A stretch of 7,286 nucleotides of DNA, taken from assembly GCA_012516755.1 (NCBI GenBank), contig JAAYWE010000310.1:1-7286 (forward strand), given 5' to 3'. Source of the DNA: Treponema sp. (GTDB lineage Bacteria; Spirochaetota; Spirochaetia; Treponematales; Rectinemataceae). Below, piece after piece: positions 1-6,197 of this stretch. The notes beneath the pieces are model-generated. The model was not told where the DNA came from. It was given only the letters and a program-made list of their open reading frames with translations, and searched no databases. Within the stretch, counting starts at the first letter, position 1. Every line of letters begins with the position of its first letter. The position numbers were made by a program, and so were the translations under genes.

Positions 1-509
1 ACAACTCCTTCTGGAATTAGGACATCGATCGTCTTTGCACAAAAACAAGATACATTAAAATGATCGAATTTATCGACATCGAATCCGCTCACTGAGCCTG
101 CACGCTGGATAAGAGCACGCATCTCGAATGAGGGGAAGGCAATCGCAAACACCCTATTCTCTTCGATGTCGTGGAAAGTCTTATGTGAAGTGTCGCAGAC
201 AACAAGCAGTTTGCTCACGGGCTCATATTCGTAGGGGATGCACCAGGAGAGTGGCGCAAAATCATAGCGCTGAGGCAGATCACGGTAATCTCGAGGGACG
301 GAGGTATGAGGAAGTGGGCTAAAGCCAAGAGAGGCGGAATCTTGAGGGAGGGAGGTATGAGGGACGGAGGCTTCAGAGTCAGAGACAGAGCCCCGTGTGC
401 AAAGGAAGATCACGCCGCCAGGATTTTGAAGACAGTATACTTCATTTGGCTGAATCTCATCGTAAGACTGAATTGATTTATGAGACCGATGAATTGAAGA
501 AGCTTTCAT
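1..509 (-). CDS. Flavin reductase-like FMN-binding split-barrel protein (partial, C-terminus off window)
   Basis: The frame is open from an ATG at 509-507 to the left edge (169 codons, no stop). A strong GGAGGAG ribosome binding site lies 6 bases upstream (516-522), which fixes the start. The protein matches the flavin reductase/flavoredoxin family, which binds FMN and passes electrons from NAD(P)H or to partner proteins in the cytoplasm. Visible family signatures are PGGVIFLCTRG near residues 30-40 (first barrel strand), APLSWCIPYEYEP near 85-97, SHKTFHDIEENRVFAIAFPS near 108-127, and GSVSGFDVDKF near 138-148, a hallmark of the family. Oddly, residues about 42-80, in the loop between the first strands where relatives have only a few residues, form a Ser/Pro-rich insert encoded by copies of the GAGGGACGGAGG repeat, all in one frame. 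The exact substrate is unknown. Family call is confident; activity is inferred. Confidence 0.82.
   Translation of the reverse strand, partial: MKASSIHRSHKSIQSYDEIQPNEVYCLQNPGGVIFLCTRGSVSDSEASVPHTSLPQDSASLGFSPLPHTSVPRDYRDLPQRYDFAPLSWCIPYEYEPVSKLLVVCDTSHKTFHDIEENRVFAIAFPSFEMRALIQRAGSVSGFDVDKFDHFNVSCFCAKTIDVLIPEGV
293..370. repeat. Cluster of three GAGGGACGGAGG repeats inside the flavin reductase gene
   Basis: Exact copies of GAGGGACGGAGG lie at 293-304 and 359-370, and a one-mismatch copy (GAGGGAGGGAGG) at 344-355. The spacings of 51 and 15 bases are both multiples of three, so every copy is read in the same frame on the minus strand, giving SVP, SLP, SVP. The copies at 293 and 344 share about 22 bases with two differences, so they look like a local duplication including flanks. 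The flavin-reductase frame stays open through the whole cluster. Confidence 0.85.
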
Positions 510-541
510 AGAAATCTCCTCCAGAATGGGTCCGAACGATG

Positions 542-581
542 CTAAAGGTTTCTCTTAGAAGACTGCTTTAGAATAGTCTTC
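542..581 (-). promoter_or_regulatory. Interleaved inverted repeats: candidate pseudoknot leader or mntP terminator
   Basis: On the minus strand a perfect 7-bp stem (GAAGACT 581-575 with AGTCTTC 564-558) encloses a 10-base loop. That loop contains CTAAAG (571-566), which can pair with CTTTAG at 547-542. The two helices interleave, so the RNA could form an H-type pseudoknot with an A-rich third loop, or two alternative hairpins. It sits about 25 bases after the mntP stop and about 20 bases before the flavin reductase ribosome binding site. No T-run follows, so a classical intrinsic terminator is not supported. This could be chance. Confidence 0.3.
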
Positions 582-606
582 CATAGACTTAAGCCTTCCT
601 ATTACA

Positions 607-1242
607 TTAAGTCCCTTTTATGATGTGGTCAATTAGGATTCTGAATCCGATAATGATTAGAATGCTACCTCCTCCTATTTCTGCCCATTCTTGGATCAAC
701 TTCCTAAGCCGCTTGCCAAATTCGATGCCGATTATACAAACGATAAAGGTAATCGTACCGATTATGAAACTGGGAAGCATGATCGGCATGCCAAGAAGAT
801 TATAAGAGAGCCCCACAGCCATTGCATCGATGCTCGTGGCAAAAGCAAGTACGAGCAATGTATTTAGCTTCATAATTCCTTTTGATGCAGAGTTTGTGCC
901 CTTATTTGTAGCGGCAATTGTTTTGCTTTTTGCAGCGACGACTTTTTCTGGATCATCACAAGCTGATTCTCTCCGCATATGAATAGCCTCATAGAGCATC
1001 TTGCTGCCTACTATGATCAGCAGTCCAAAGGCTATCCAGTGATCGTAATTCTGGATAAGAGCACTGAATGCCGAACCCAGCGACCAGCCGACAAGTGGCA
1101 TCAGGAATTGGAAGAAGCCGAACATGAATGCTGCGCGAATGCCAATCAAAAGAGGCAGAGCAGTTGCGCAAGCCGCTGCAGAGACGGAAACCGCAAATGC
1201 ATCGGCCGCTAGAGCAAAACCAACCAACACATATGTGAGCAT
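607..1242 (-). CDS. mntP: Manganese efflux pump MntP
   Basis: Inner-membrane exporter of Mn(II), formerly the UPF0059/YebN family, which protects cells from manganese excess. The 211-residue protein has about six hydrophobic segments in two related halves. Each half opens with the family's acidic motif: AADAFAVS (Asp14) near the N-terminus and SIDAMAVG (Asp139) in the second half. The first half also has GFFQ (42-45) and GWSLG (52-56). The charged cytoplasmic linker between the halves (about 89-124, rich in Lys, Ser, Thr and Ala) makes the protein somewhat longer than the usual 185-190 residues. The start is the only Met in place before the first motif, but the Shine-Dalgarno is weak. It begins 38 bases after the C-S lyase gene and is probably on the same transcript. 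No yybP-ykoY manganese riboswitch fits in that gap. Confidence 0.93.
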   Translation of the reverse strand: MLTYVLVGFALAADAFAVSVSAAACATALPLLIGIRAAFMFGFFQFLMPLVGWSLGSAFSALIQNYDHWIAFGLLIIVGSKMLYEAIHMRRESACDDPEKVVAAKSKTIAATNKGTNSASKGIMKLNTLLVLAFATSIDAMAVGLSYNLLGMPIMLPSFIIGTITFIVCIIGIEFGKRLRKLIQEWAEIGGGSILIIIGFRILIDHIIKGT

Positions 1243-1280
1243 AAAGAGATATATATTCTATAGCAAAGAGGTACTTTATG

Positions 1281-2453
1281 CTATGCGTTTGTCTTTATTG
1301 CATTTTCTAGCTGTTCAAGGGCCTTTATGAGCACGCTTCTTGGACAGGCTATATTGATGCGCATAAATCCCGAGCCACCTGTGCCAAACATGGTCCCATC
1401 ATCAAGCCAAAGCCTTGCTTTTTTTAGGAATAGATCGTGGAGCTCTGCGTCGCTGAGTCCTAATACCCGACAGTCTAGCCATGGCAGATAAGTGCCTTCA
1501 AGCGGGAAGACCTTGAGAGACGGGATGCGCCTGTCGATAAAGCTCTTTAGGGTGGCGTAGTTCTCTTTGAGATATGAAAGCAGTTCTTCAAGCCAGGGTT
1601 CTCCCTTTGTGTACGCAGCTTCCTGAGCCACCATGCCGAAGGTATTGGTTAGGTTAATGCCAATCTTCGTGGCTTGCTCTCCAAAAGCTTTGCTAAGCTC
1701 GCGATTCGGAATCACGATATTGGCTATCTGCAGACCTGCAAGATTGAAGGTCTTATTGGGCGCGGTGAGGGTAATGGTAATGGCCGCGGCCTTTTCTGAC
1801 AGACTGGCTGTGCAATGATGAACCTCTGTCCCCAAAATAATGTCCGAATGTATTTCGTCAGAGATGATGAGAATATTATGAGAGGAGCAGATATCGATCA
1901 GCTTAGAAAGTTCATCTATGGTCCATACTCGGCCTACGGGGTTGTGTGGACTGCATAGAATGAGAAGTTTTGTCTGAGTATCTATCTTGCGATCGAGATC
2001 TTCGAAATCCATGGTATAGCGACCATCCCGAATGACCAGTGGGTTTTCTACCAGTTGACGGGAATTATTAAGCACAGCAGCAGAAAAAGGATTATATACA
2101 GGCGGTTGTATGATGATCTTATCGCCAGGCTGAGTATAAGCGAGAACAGCCAGGTTTATAGCTGGCACAACACCTGGTGAAAATAGTATCCAGTCTTTTT
2201 CGATGCTCCAGCCATTGCGATGCTTCATCCAATCAATAAAGGACTTATAGTACTCTTCAGAACACTTGGTGTAACCATATATGGGATGTTCCGCGCGCGC
2301 TTGGATTGCTTTTACTATATCAGGAGAACAGGCAAAATCCATGTCCGCGATCCACATAGGTATTGCGTCTCTGCAGCCTTCCGGCAGCTGGTCTCTATCC
2401 CACTTAATGCTATAGGTATTGCTGCGATCTACTATTGTATCGAAATTATACAT
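1281..2453 (-). CDS. patB: PatB/MalY-type PLP-dependent C-S beta-lyase (aminotransferase class I/II fold)
   Basis: Cytoplasmic PLP enzyme of 390 residues, the normal length for the MalY/PatB family, whose members cleave cystathionine or cysteine-S-conjugates to a thiol, ammonia and pyruvate. The N-terminus carries the family signature PMWIADMDF (32-40). Other landmarks are SPGVVPAI (92-99), PPVYNPF (117-123), CSPHNPVGRVW with Asn171, SDEIHSD with Asp199 (pyridine-N contact), APNKTFNLAG with the Schiff-base Lys234, and FMRINIACP with Arg365, which binds the substrate carboxylate. An AAGGAG site (2461-2466) lies 7 bases before the ATG and overlaps the TAA of ridA just upstream, which suggests translational coupling. 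The partner RidA removes the enamine that this reaction releases. Cystathionine beta-lyase and cysteine desulfhydrase roles cannot be separated from sequence, and the symbol is by family only. Confidence 0.88.
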   Translation of the reverse strand: MYNFDTIVDRSNTYSIKWDRDQLPEGCRDAIPMWIADMDFACSPDIVKAIQARAEHPIYGYTKCSEEYYKSFIDWMKHRNGWSIEKDWILFSPGVVPAINLAVLAYTQPGDKIIIQPPVYNPFSAAVLNNSRQLVENPLVIRDGRYTMDFEDLDRKIDTQTKLLILCSPHNPVGRVWTIDELSKLIDICSSHNILIISDEIHSDIILGTEVHHCTASLSEKAAAITITLTAPNKTFNLAGLQIANIVIPNRELSKAFGEQATKIGINLTNTFGMVAQEAAYTKGEPWLEELLSYLKENYATLKSFIDRRIPSLKVFPLEGTYLPWLDCRVLGLSDAELHDLFLKKARLWLDDGTMFGTGGSGFMRINIACPRSVLIKALEQLENAIKTNA

Positions 2454-2464
2454 TCTGGGGCTCC

Positions 2465-2845
2465 TTATTGCTTGTAAGCTATCGCCTCAATTTCAACTAG
2501 AGCATTTTTAGGAAGAGCGGCGACTTGTATTGCACTGCGTGCTGGGAAATCTCCATCAAAATAACCTGCGTATATTTCATTGACCTTTGGGAAATTGTTC
2601 ATGTCTTTGAGGAATATGGTGGTTTTTACAAGGTTGGCTACCGTACAACCGCAAGCCTCGAGTACGGAGACAAGGTTTCTAAGCGCTTGATTTGTCTGTG
2701 CTTCGATGCCTTCGACAAGATCGCCAGTACTTGGATCTATGCCAAGCTGGCCAGAACAGAAAACAAGGGCACCTGCACGAATGGCATGGCTATAAGGACC
2801 GATGGCAGCGGGGGCTGTCTTTGCTTGAATGCATTCTTTTTCCAT
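2465..2845 (-). CDS. ridA: RidA-family enamine/imine deaminase
   Basis: Cytoplasmic trimeric enzyme of the RidA/YjgF/YER057c family. It hydrolyses 2-aminoacrylate and related enamines or imines to 2-keto acids, so they cannot damage PLP enzymes. At 126 residues it is full length. It has IGPYSHAI near residues 15-22 (Tyr18), FCSGQLGIDP near 29-38, and the C-terminal PARSAIQVAALPKNALVEIEAIA block with the catalytic Arg103 and Glu118, the equivalents of E. coli Arg105 and Glu120. The start is set by AAAGGAG at 2851-2857, 5 bases before the ATG. It is first of a probable ridA-C-S lyase-mntP transcript. The 188-bp leader upstream should hold the promoter, but I found no convincing -35/-10 pair in it. 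Confidence 0.93.
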   Translation of the reverse strand: MEKECIQAKTAPAAIGPYSHAIRAGALVFCSGQLGIDPSTGDLVEGIEAQTNQALRNLVSVLEACGCTVANLVKTTIFLKDMNNFPKVNEIYAGYFDGDFPARSAIQVAALPKNALVEIEAIAYKQ

Positions 2846-3033
2846 AAAGGCTCCTTTAGAATAGGGTAGAAGAACTCATAAGAGCTCCTATAATTTGAAA
2901 TTGCTTTTCCAAATAGGACATTTTCAAAATGGAGTAATTCCGAAAGAAGACAATATTCCCATTTGTTTGTCTCTCTGTTTTGTTTATCAACGCGAAATAT
3001 GGCGAATTCATTTGTTCTTGTAACAATATAGAA

Positions 3034-3582
3034 TCATTTTAGAAGCGCATGCTGGGCGACTTCATTCGCTTTTTGGGGTCCTTCTAGTACCGAAATAATG
3101 GAAATTGCAAATTCCCCAGCGGTGCCTGGACCTTGTGAAGTGATAATGTTGCCATCTTTAACTACTCGTTCTGCACGAAAGTGACCTCCTCTAATTTGAT
3201 CCTCTGTCCCCGGGTAACAGGTAAATTCCCTCCCCTGCAATAGATTGCAGGCCCCATGGAGCACAATAGCAGGGGAAGCACAGATAGCAGCAATTAGCTT
3301 GCCTTTTTCATAATGCCTAATTATCAGGCTTCGAACCAAAGCACTATTTGCTAGATTGCTTGCGCCGGGCATGCCACCGGGAATCACAATTGCATCATAG
3401 TCCTTTTCCAGCGCTTCAGGGCCTGAGTCTGTTTCTATGATTATGCCGTGTGAACCTCTGACCCTCTTTCCAACAATTCCGACGACATTGACATAGATGC
3501 CTGCGCGGCGCAAATAATCGATCGGCGTTACGGCTTCGATTTCTTCGAATCCTTCAGCAAGTAGCATGCAGGCCGTTTTCAT
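3034..3582 (-). CDS. DJ-1/PfpI (ThiJ/YajL) family protein
   Basis: Cytoplasmic class I glutamine amidotransferase-like protein of the DJ-1 clade, 182 residues, about the length of human DJ-1. Members act in oxidative-stress defence, chaperone or glyoxalase/deglycase-type reactions; which applies here cannot be told. Landmarks are EGFEEIEAV at 10-18 with the acidic residue that supports the nucleophile, VIPGGMPGA at 66-74, the nucleophile elbow AAICASPA with Cys101, and SQGPGTAGEFA at 149-159. The in-frame ATG 33 bases further up is possible, but AAGGAGG at 3591-3597 lies 8 bases before the Met at 3582, and family alignment begins there, so I chose it. It follows the VIT-type transporter by only 43 bases and may share its transcript. 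Confidence 0.92.
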   Translation of the reverse strand: MKTACMLLAEGFEEIEAVTPIDYLRRAGIYVNVVGIVGKRVRGSHGIIIETDSGPEALEKDYDAIVIPGGMPGASNLANSALVRSLIIRHYEKGKLIAAICASPAIVLHGACNLLQGREFTCYPGTEDQIRGGHFRAERVVKDGNIITSQGPGTAGEFAISIISVLEGPQKANEVAQHALLK

Positions 3583-3625
3583 CTTTATTTCCTCCTTAAT
3601 GATTGATCCCAACATATTAAGCTAG

Positions 3626-3732
3626 TCAGGCCAAGATCAAACAAACGAGATAGGTAGCAGAAGCTGCGACACATCCAACCAGCAGCATTTCAAAGCCGCT
3701 CTTGAATAAGTTCTTTCTATTAAAATTATCTT
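3626..3732 (-). other. Out-of-frame C-terminal tail of the VIT-type transporter (apparent 1-base deletion)
   Basis: Downstream of codon Lys230 (3730-3732) the -1 frame reads NFNRKNLFKSGFEMLLVG, then CVAASATYLVCLILA and a TGA at 3626-3628. This is what the last helix of a VIT protein should look like: a positive juxtamembrane stretch, then a small-residue-rich helix with a conserved Gly and Tyr. Adding one base near 3727-3732 (for example a second G after AAG, giving LKDNFNRK) joins it to the main frame and gives 264 residues. The frame as read instead yields ERTYSRAALKCCWLD and stops at 3637. There is no good heptameric slippery site: the A ATT TTA here fits poorly. Confidence 0.8.
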
Positions 3733-4419
3733 CAAAGATCCGAGAATGAACATAATTATTCTCGCCAATATCAATATACAAGCAAACAGAAAACGGATCG
3801 AATCGAGAGAAGGCACAAAAAGCACAAAAACATAGGTCGAAAAAGGATTTAATCCAGACAAGGCAAGAGAAATGAAAGTCGCGATGGCGTTTGCAAGGCG
3901 TGATTCATCTGAAAGGATGATTTCAAGCTCATCAATCATCATAGTATCAACCAATGCTATTTTACCTTTTGCGGTTATCTCTATCGCGGGTTTTGCATCT
4001 TTTTGCGACACGCCTCTGCTCATATAGATTTCTTTAAGCTCGAATTTTTCTCCTTCAGGATAATTCTCAACTTCCCATTCATCGCGTGCTCGTTCATCAG
4101 CTTCGTATTCCGCTTCACTTTTGGATGAGAGGTAATAGCTGATCGACATTGATATGCCATCTGCGAGCAGATCTGCAAGTCTTATCATGAGCACTATTCC
4201 AGAAGACAGAGAAGCACATGCAACACCTGATGCAGCAGTGAAGGTTGTGATAGTACCATCGAAACCGCTATATCTTATGCTTTTGATATGTTTATCTTGA
4301 GTCGTTGTGTGCTTTTCTTCGGCTTGGTGCGGATGAGAGGGATTATATGCACGACGAGTAGCTTCCGGGTGCCTGCGCTTGTAAGCTTCTCTTATCCGGT
4401 CAAGGTCTCGTGTGAGCAT
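3637..4419 (-). CDS. VIT1/CCC1-family iron/manganese transporter with frameshifted C-terminus
   Basis: Integral membrane transporter of the VIT family (Fe2+/Mn2+ export or sequestration). After a charged N-terminus, TM1 begins with FDGTITTFTAASG (Asp54), followed by a second helix ending in ISMSISYYLSSKSE. Then comes the soluble metal-binding helical region (about 100-170), rich in Glu, with ENYPEGE, ELKEIYMSRG and the family's DTMMIDEL. Two or three hydrophobic segments follow from about 175. Up to Lys230 it follows the family. The last 30 residues as read do not, while the -1 frame gives the expected final helix, so a base appears to be missing near 3727-3732. The start is the ATG at 4419 because AGGAG (4425-4429) lies 5 bases upstream; longer starts would include intergenic repeats. 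Whether the truncated form works is unknown. Confidence 0.85.
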   Translation of the reverse strand: MLTRDLDRIREAYKRRHPEATRRAYNPSHPHQAEEKHTTTQDKHIKSIRYSGFDGTITTFTAASGVACASLSSGIVLMIRLADLLADGISMSISYYLSSKSEAEYEADERARDEWEVENYPEGEKFELKEIYMSRGVSQKDAKPAIEITAKGKIALVDTMMIDELEIILSDESRLANAIATFISLALSGLNPFSTYVFVLFVPSLDSIRFLFACILILARIIMFILGSLKIILIERTYSRAALKCCWLDVSQLLLPISFV

Positions 4420-4492
4420 AGAATCTCCTCTCTCTGTCATTGCATATGGATACAAACGCAATGATGAACTTTGGCTGATCTGATGATTTTTT

Positions 4493-4521
4493 ATTCTAGT
4501 CCAAATGCAAGCATTAGGTAA
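4493..4521 (-). promoter_or_regulatory. Weak candidate sigma70-type promoter of the VIT-type transporter
   Basis: On the minus strand TTACCT (4521-4516) and TAGAAT (4498-4493) are 17 bases apart, about 75 bases before the ATG. The -10 is good (five of six) but the -35 is poor (three of six). It directly follows the exact repeat copy at 4526-4537. Confidence 0.25.
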
Positions 4522-4525
4522 CCAC

Positions 4526-4583
4526 GAGGGACGGAGGTCTTGATAATCCTTCAAAATAGCGAAAGACGGAGATTTTGATAATC
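4526..4583. repeat. Two tandem GAGGGACGGAGG-type units, 35-bp period
   Basis: The exact core at 4526-4537 is followed by TCTTGATAATC. Thirty-five bases on, GAAAGACGGAGA (4561-4572) is followed by TTTTGATAATC. The core differs at three positions but the flank is nearly identical, so the second unit is a decayed duplicate rather than a chance match. Confidence 0.75.
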
Positions 4584-4635
4584 TCGGACTAGGGTGCATC
4601 TTCGGGATAGATGTCCTTTACTACATATTAGGCAC

Positions 4636-4647
4636 GAGGGACGGAGG
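4636..4647. repeat. Exact intergenic copy of GAGGGACGGAGG
   Basis: The exact 12-mer sits downstream of enolase. Its left flank (ATTAGGCAC) resembles the flank of the 4526 copy (ATTAGGTAACCAC), so shared ancestry may extend beyond the 12-base core. Confidence 0.8.
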
Positions 4648-4752
4648 TTTCGCCTTTCCTTTGATTCCACGAGCACAAGGAAGCTTGAAATTAGAGATCT
4701 TCGGTAGAGCTCTCAGATAGAGTCCTTATGGAGCGCTTAAGTCATTTATGAT

Positions 4753-6054
4753 CTATGGACGGTAGACGGTATTTAAGACCTTATGACCCCAATACGCTGC
4801 GATTCCTTCCATTTCGTCTTCAATGCGCATTAGTTGGTTGTACTTTGCGACGCGGTCGGTGCGCGACATTGAGCCGGTTTTTATCTGGCCGGTTTCTAGG
4901 CCAACGACGAGATCTGCAATAAAGGTGTCTTCAGTCTCGCCGGAACGATGGGAGACGATAGCAGAGTAGCCTGCGCGCTTGGCCATGTTGATGGTCTCTA
5001 TTGTCTCGGTGACTGTGCCAATCTGATTGAGTTTGATGAGAATAGAGTTGCAGGCACCCATTTCGATGCCTTTGGCGAGGCGCTTGGTATTTGTGACGAA
5101 GAAGTCGTCGCCAACAATCTGGATTTTATTGCCCAGTGCTTTGGTGAATTTGACATAGCCTTCCCAGTCGTTCTGATCGAGACCATCTTCGATGGATACT
5201 ATGGGGTATTTATTGATCCAGTTTGTGTAAAGCTCAATCATCTCATCAGAGGAGAAGAGTCGATCGGGACTGGATTTCCAAAAGCGGTAGCCTTTGCCGT
5301 CACCTTCCTCGAAGAGTTCGCTCGCAGCAGGATCGAGGGCGATGGCTATCTGCTCACCAGGCTTATAGCCAGCTTTTTCAATAGCACGAATGATGTAATC
5401 AAGAGCGTCTTCATTGCCGATGTTTGGAGCAAATCCACCCTCATCACCAACAGCAGTGTTATGACCATCGGCTTTCAATATGGATTTTAGCGCATGGAAG
5501 ACTTCAGCATTCATGCGGACAGCTTCGCGGAATGATTCTGCACCAAGAGGCATGATCATAAATTCCTGAAAATCGATCTCGTTATCCGCATGCTTGCCAC
5601 CGTTTATGATATTAGACATTGGAACGGGTAAAAGGTTAGTGTGGACTCCACCGAGGTATTTATATAGTGGAAGGCCTAGGTATTCAGCAGCGGCGCGGGC
5701 AGTTGCCATAGAGACGCCAAGGATAGCGTTGGCGCCGAGCCTGCCTTTGTTTTCGGTACCATCGAGCTCTATGAGAGTGCGGTCTATATCGACCTGTTCA
5801 AGAGAATCGAGGCCGCAAATTTCGCCTGCTATGATAGTGTTGACGTTTTCAATGGCAGCAAGAACACCTTTGCCCTGGTAGCGTTTCTTGTCGCCATCGC
5901 GGAGTTCCACAGCTTCATATTCCCCGGTCGAAGCCCCAGATGGTACAGCGGCGCGACCTAGAGTACCGTCCTCGAGCACGACATCCACTTCAACAGTCGG
6001 GTTTCCACGTGAGTCAAGTATCTCACGAGCTTCGATATATTCTATAATGCTCAT
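4753..6054 (-). CDS. eno: Enolase (phosphopyruvate hydratase)
   Basis: Interconverts 2-phosphoglycerate and phosphoenolpyruvate in glycolysis and gluconeogenesis; a Mg2+-dependent, mainly cytoplasmic dimer or octamer. The 433 residues are full length with every landmark present: EAREILDSRGNPTVEV at the N-terminus, mobile-loop PSGASTG with Ser42, NGGKHADN with His155, QEFMI, GDEGGFAP with the catalytic Glu205, ALDPAASE with metal ligand Asp241, SIEDGLDQNDWEG with Glu289, VGDDFFVTN, LIKLNQIGT with the catalytic base Lys341, VSHRSGETED (369-371 His-Arg-Ser), and IKTGSMSR with Lys392. AAAAGGAG (6062-6069) lies 7 bases before the ATG. Two candidate promoters precede it, so it is probably transcribed on its own. 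Nothing is abnormal in the enzyme. Confidence 0.99.
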   Translation of the reverse strand: MSIIEYIEAREILDSRGNPTVEVDVVLEDGTLGRAAVPSGASTGEYEAVELRDGDKKRYQGKGVLAAIENVNTIIAGEICGLDSLEQVDIDRTLIELDGTENKGRLGANAILGVSMATARAAAEYLGLPLYKYLGGVHTNLLPVPMSNIINGGKHADNEIDFQEFMIMPLGAESFREAVRMNAEVFHALKSILKADGHNTAVGDEGGFAPNIGNEDALDYIIRAIEKAGYKPGEQIAIALDPAASELFEEGDGKGYRFWKSSPDRLFSSDEMIELYTNWINKYPIVSIEDGLDQNDWEGYVKFTKALGNKIQIVGDDFFVTNTKRLAKGIEMGACNSILIKLNQIGTVTETIETINMAKRAGYSAIVSHRSGETEDTFIADLVVGLETGQIKTGSMSRTDRVAKYNQLMRIEDEMEGIAAYWGHKVLNTVYRP

Positions 6055-6086
6055 AAAGATTCTCCTTTTGAATATATATGTTCTGA

Positions 6087-6115
6087 ACGATATCGATATT
6101 AGTTTGATTCGTCAA
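6087..6115 (-). promoter_or_regulatory. Candidate sigma70-type promoter of eno
   Basis: On the minus strand TTGACG (6115-6110) is followed after exactly 17 bases by TATCGT (6092-6087), about 33 bases before the enolase ATG. The -35 is five of six and the -10 four of six to consensus. Confidence 0.5.
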
Positions 6116-6156
6116 GACTTGCAAGGTTTCGGAAGATTTCGAGTACGGGTCTTTGG

Positions 6157-6184
6157 TTTCTATTGCAAAGACAAATTGAGTCAA
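6157..6184 (-). promoter_or_regulatory. Second candidate promoter upstream of eno
   Basis: TTGACT (6184-6179) and TAGAAA (6162-6157) on the minus strand are separated by 16 bases, upstream of the stronger candidate at 6087-6115. The -35 fits well and the -10 is mediocre. Tandem promoters would fit a highly expressed glycolytic gene, but this is inference. Confidence 0.3.
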
Positions 6185-6197
6185 CTGAAATGGTAGA

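Larger units (their letters stand above)
4420..4752. other. 333-bp intergenic region with repeat copies
   Basis: No credible gene lies between the enolase stop and the transporter start. The region carries two exact GAGGGACGGAGG copies and one degenerate copy, and a weak candidate promoter for the transporter. Near 4690-4720 there are short AGAGCTCT/AGATCT palindromes downstream of enolase, but no hairpin followed by a T-run, so I cannot name the enolase terminator. Confidence 0.6.

Noticed and set aside
128..322. Small plus-strand gene near the left end
   Set aside because: It is antisense to the flavin-reductase-like gene, which has a strong ribosome binding site and clear family motifs. 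The plus-strand product is just the repeat's reverse reading.
1243..1280. yybP-ykoY manganese riboswitch before mntP
   Set aside because: The 38-base gap is far too short for the roughly 100-base element, and no matching motif is seen.
4420..4599. Longer N-terminus for the VIT-type transporter
   Set aside because: It would translate intergenic repeat copies and has no ribosome binding site, whereas AGGAG sits 5 bases before the Met at 4419.
4690..4720. Enolase terminator
   Set aside because: AGAGCTCT and AGATCT palindromes are present, but no stable stem is followed by a run of T on the minus strand.
4948..5490. 180-codon open frame on the plus strand
   Set aside because: It lies antisense within enolase, which is complete and conserved. 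The frame has no ribosome binding site and no recognisable protein features.
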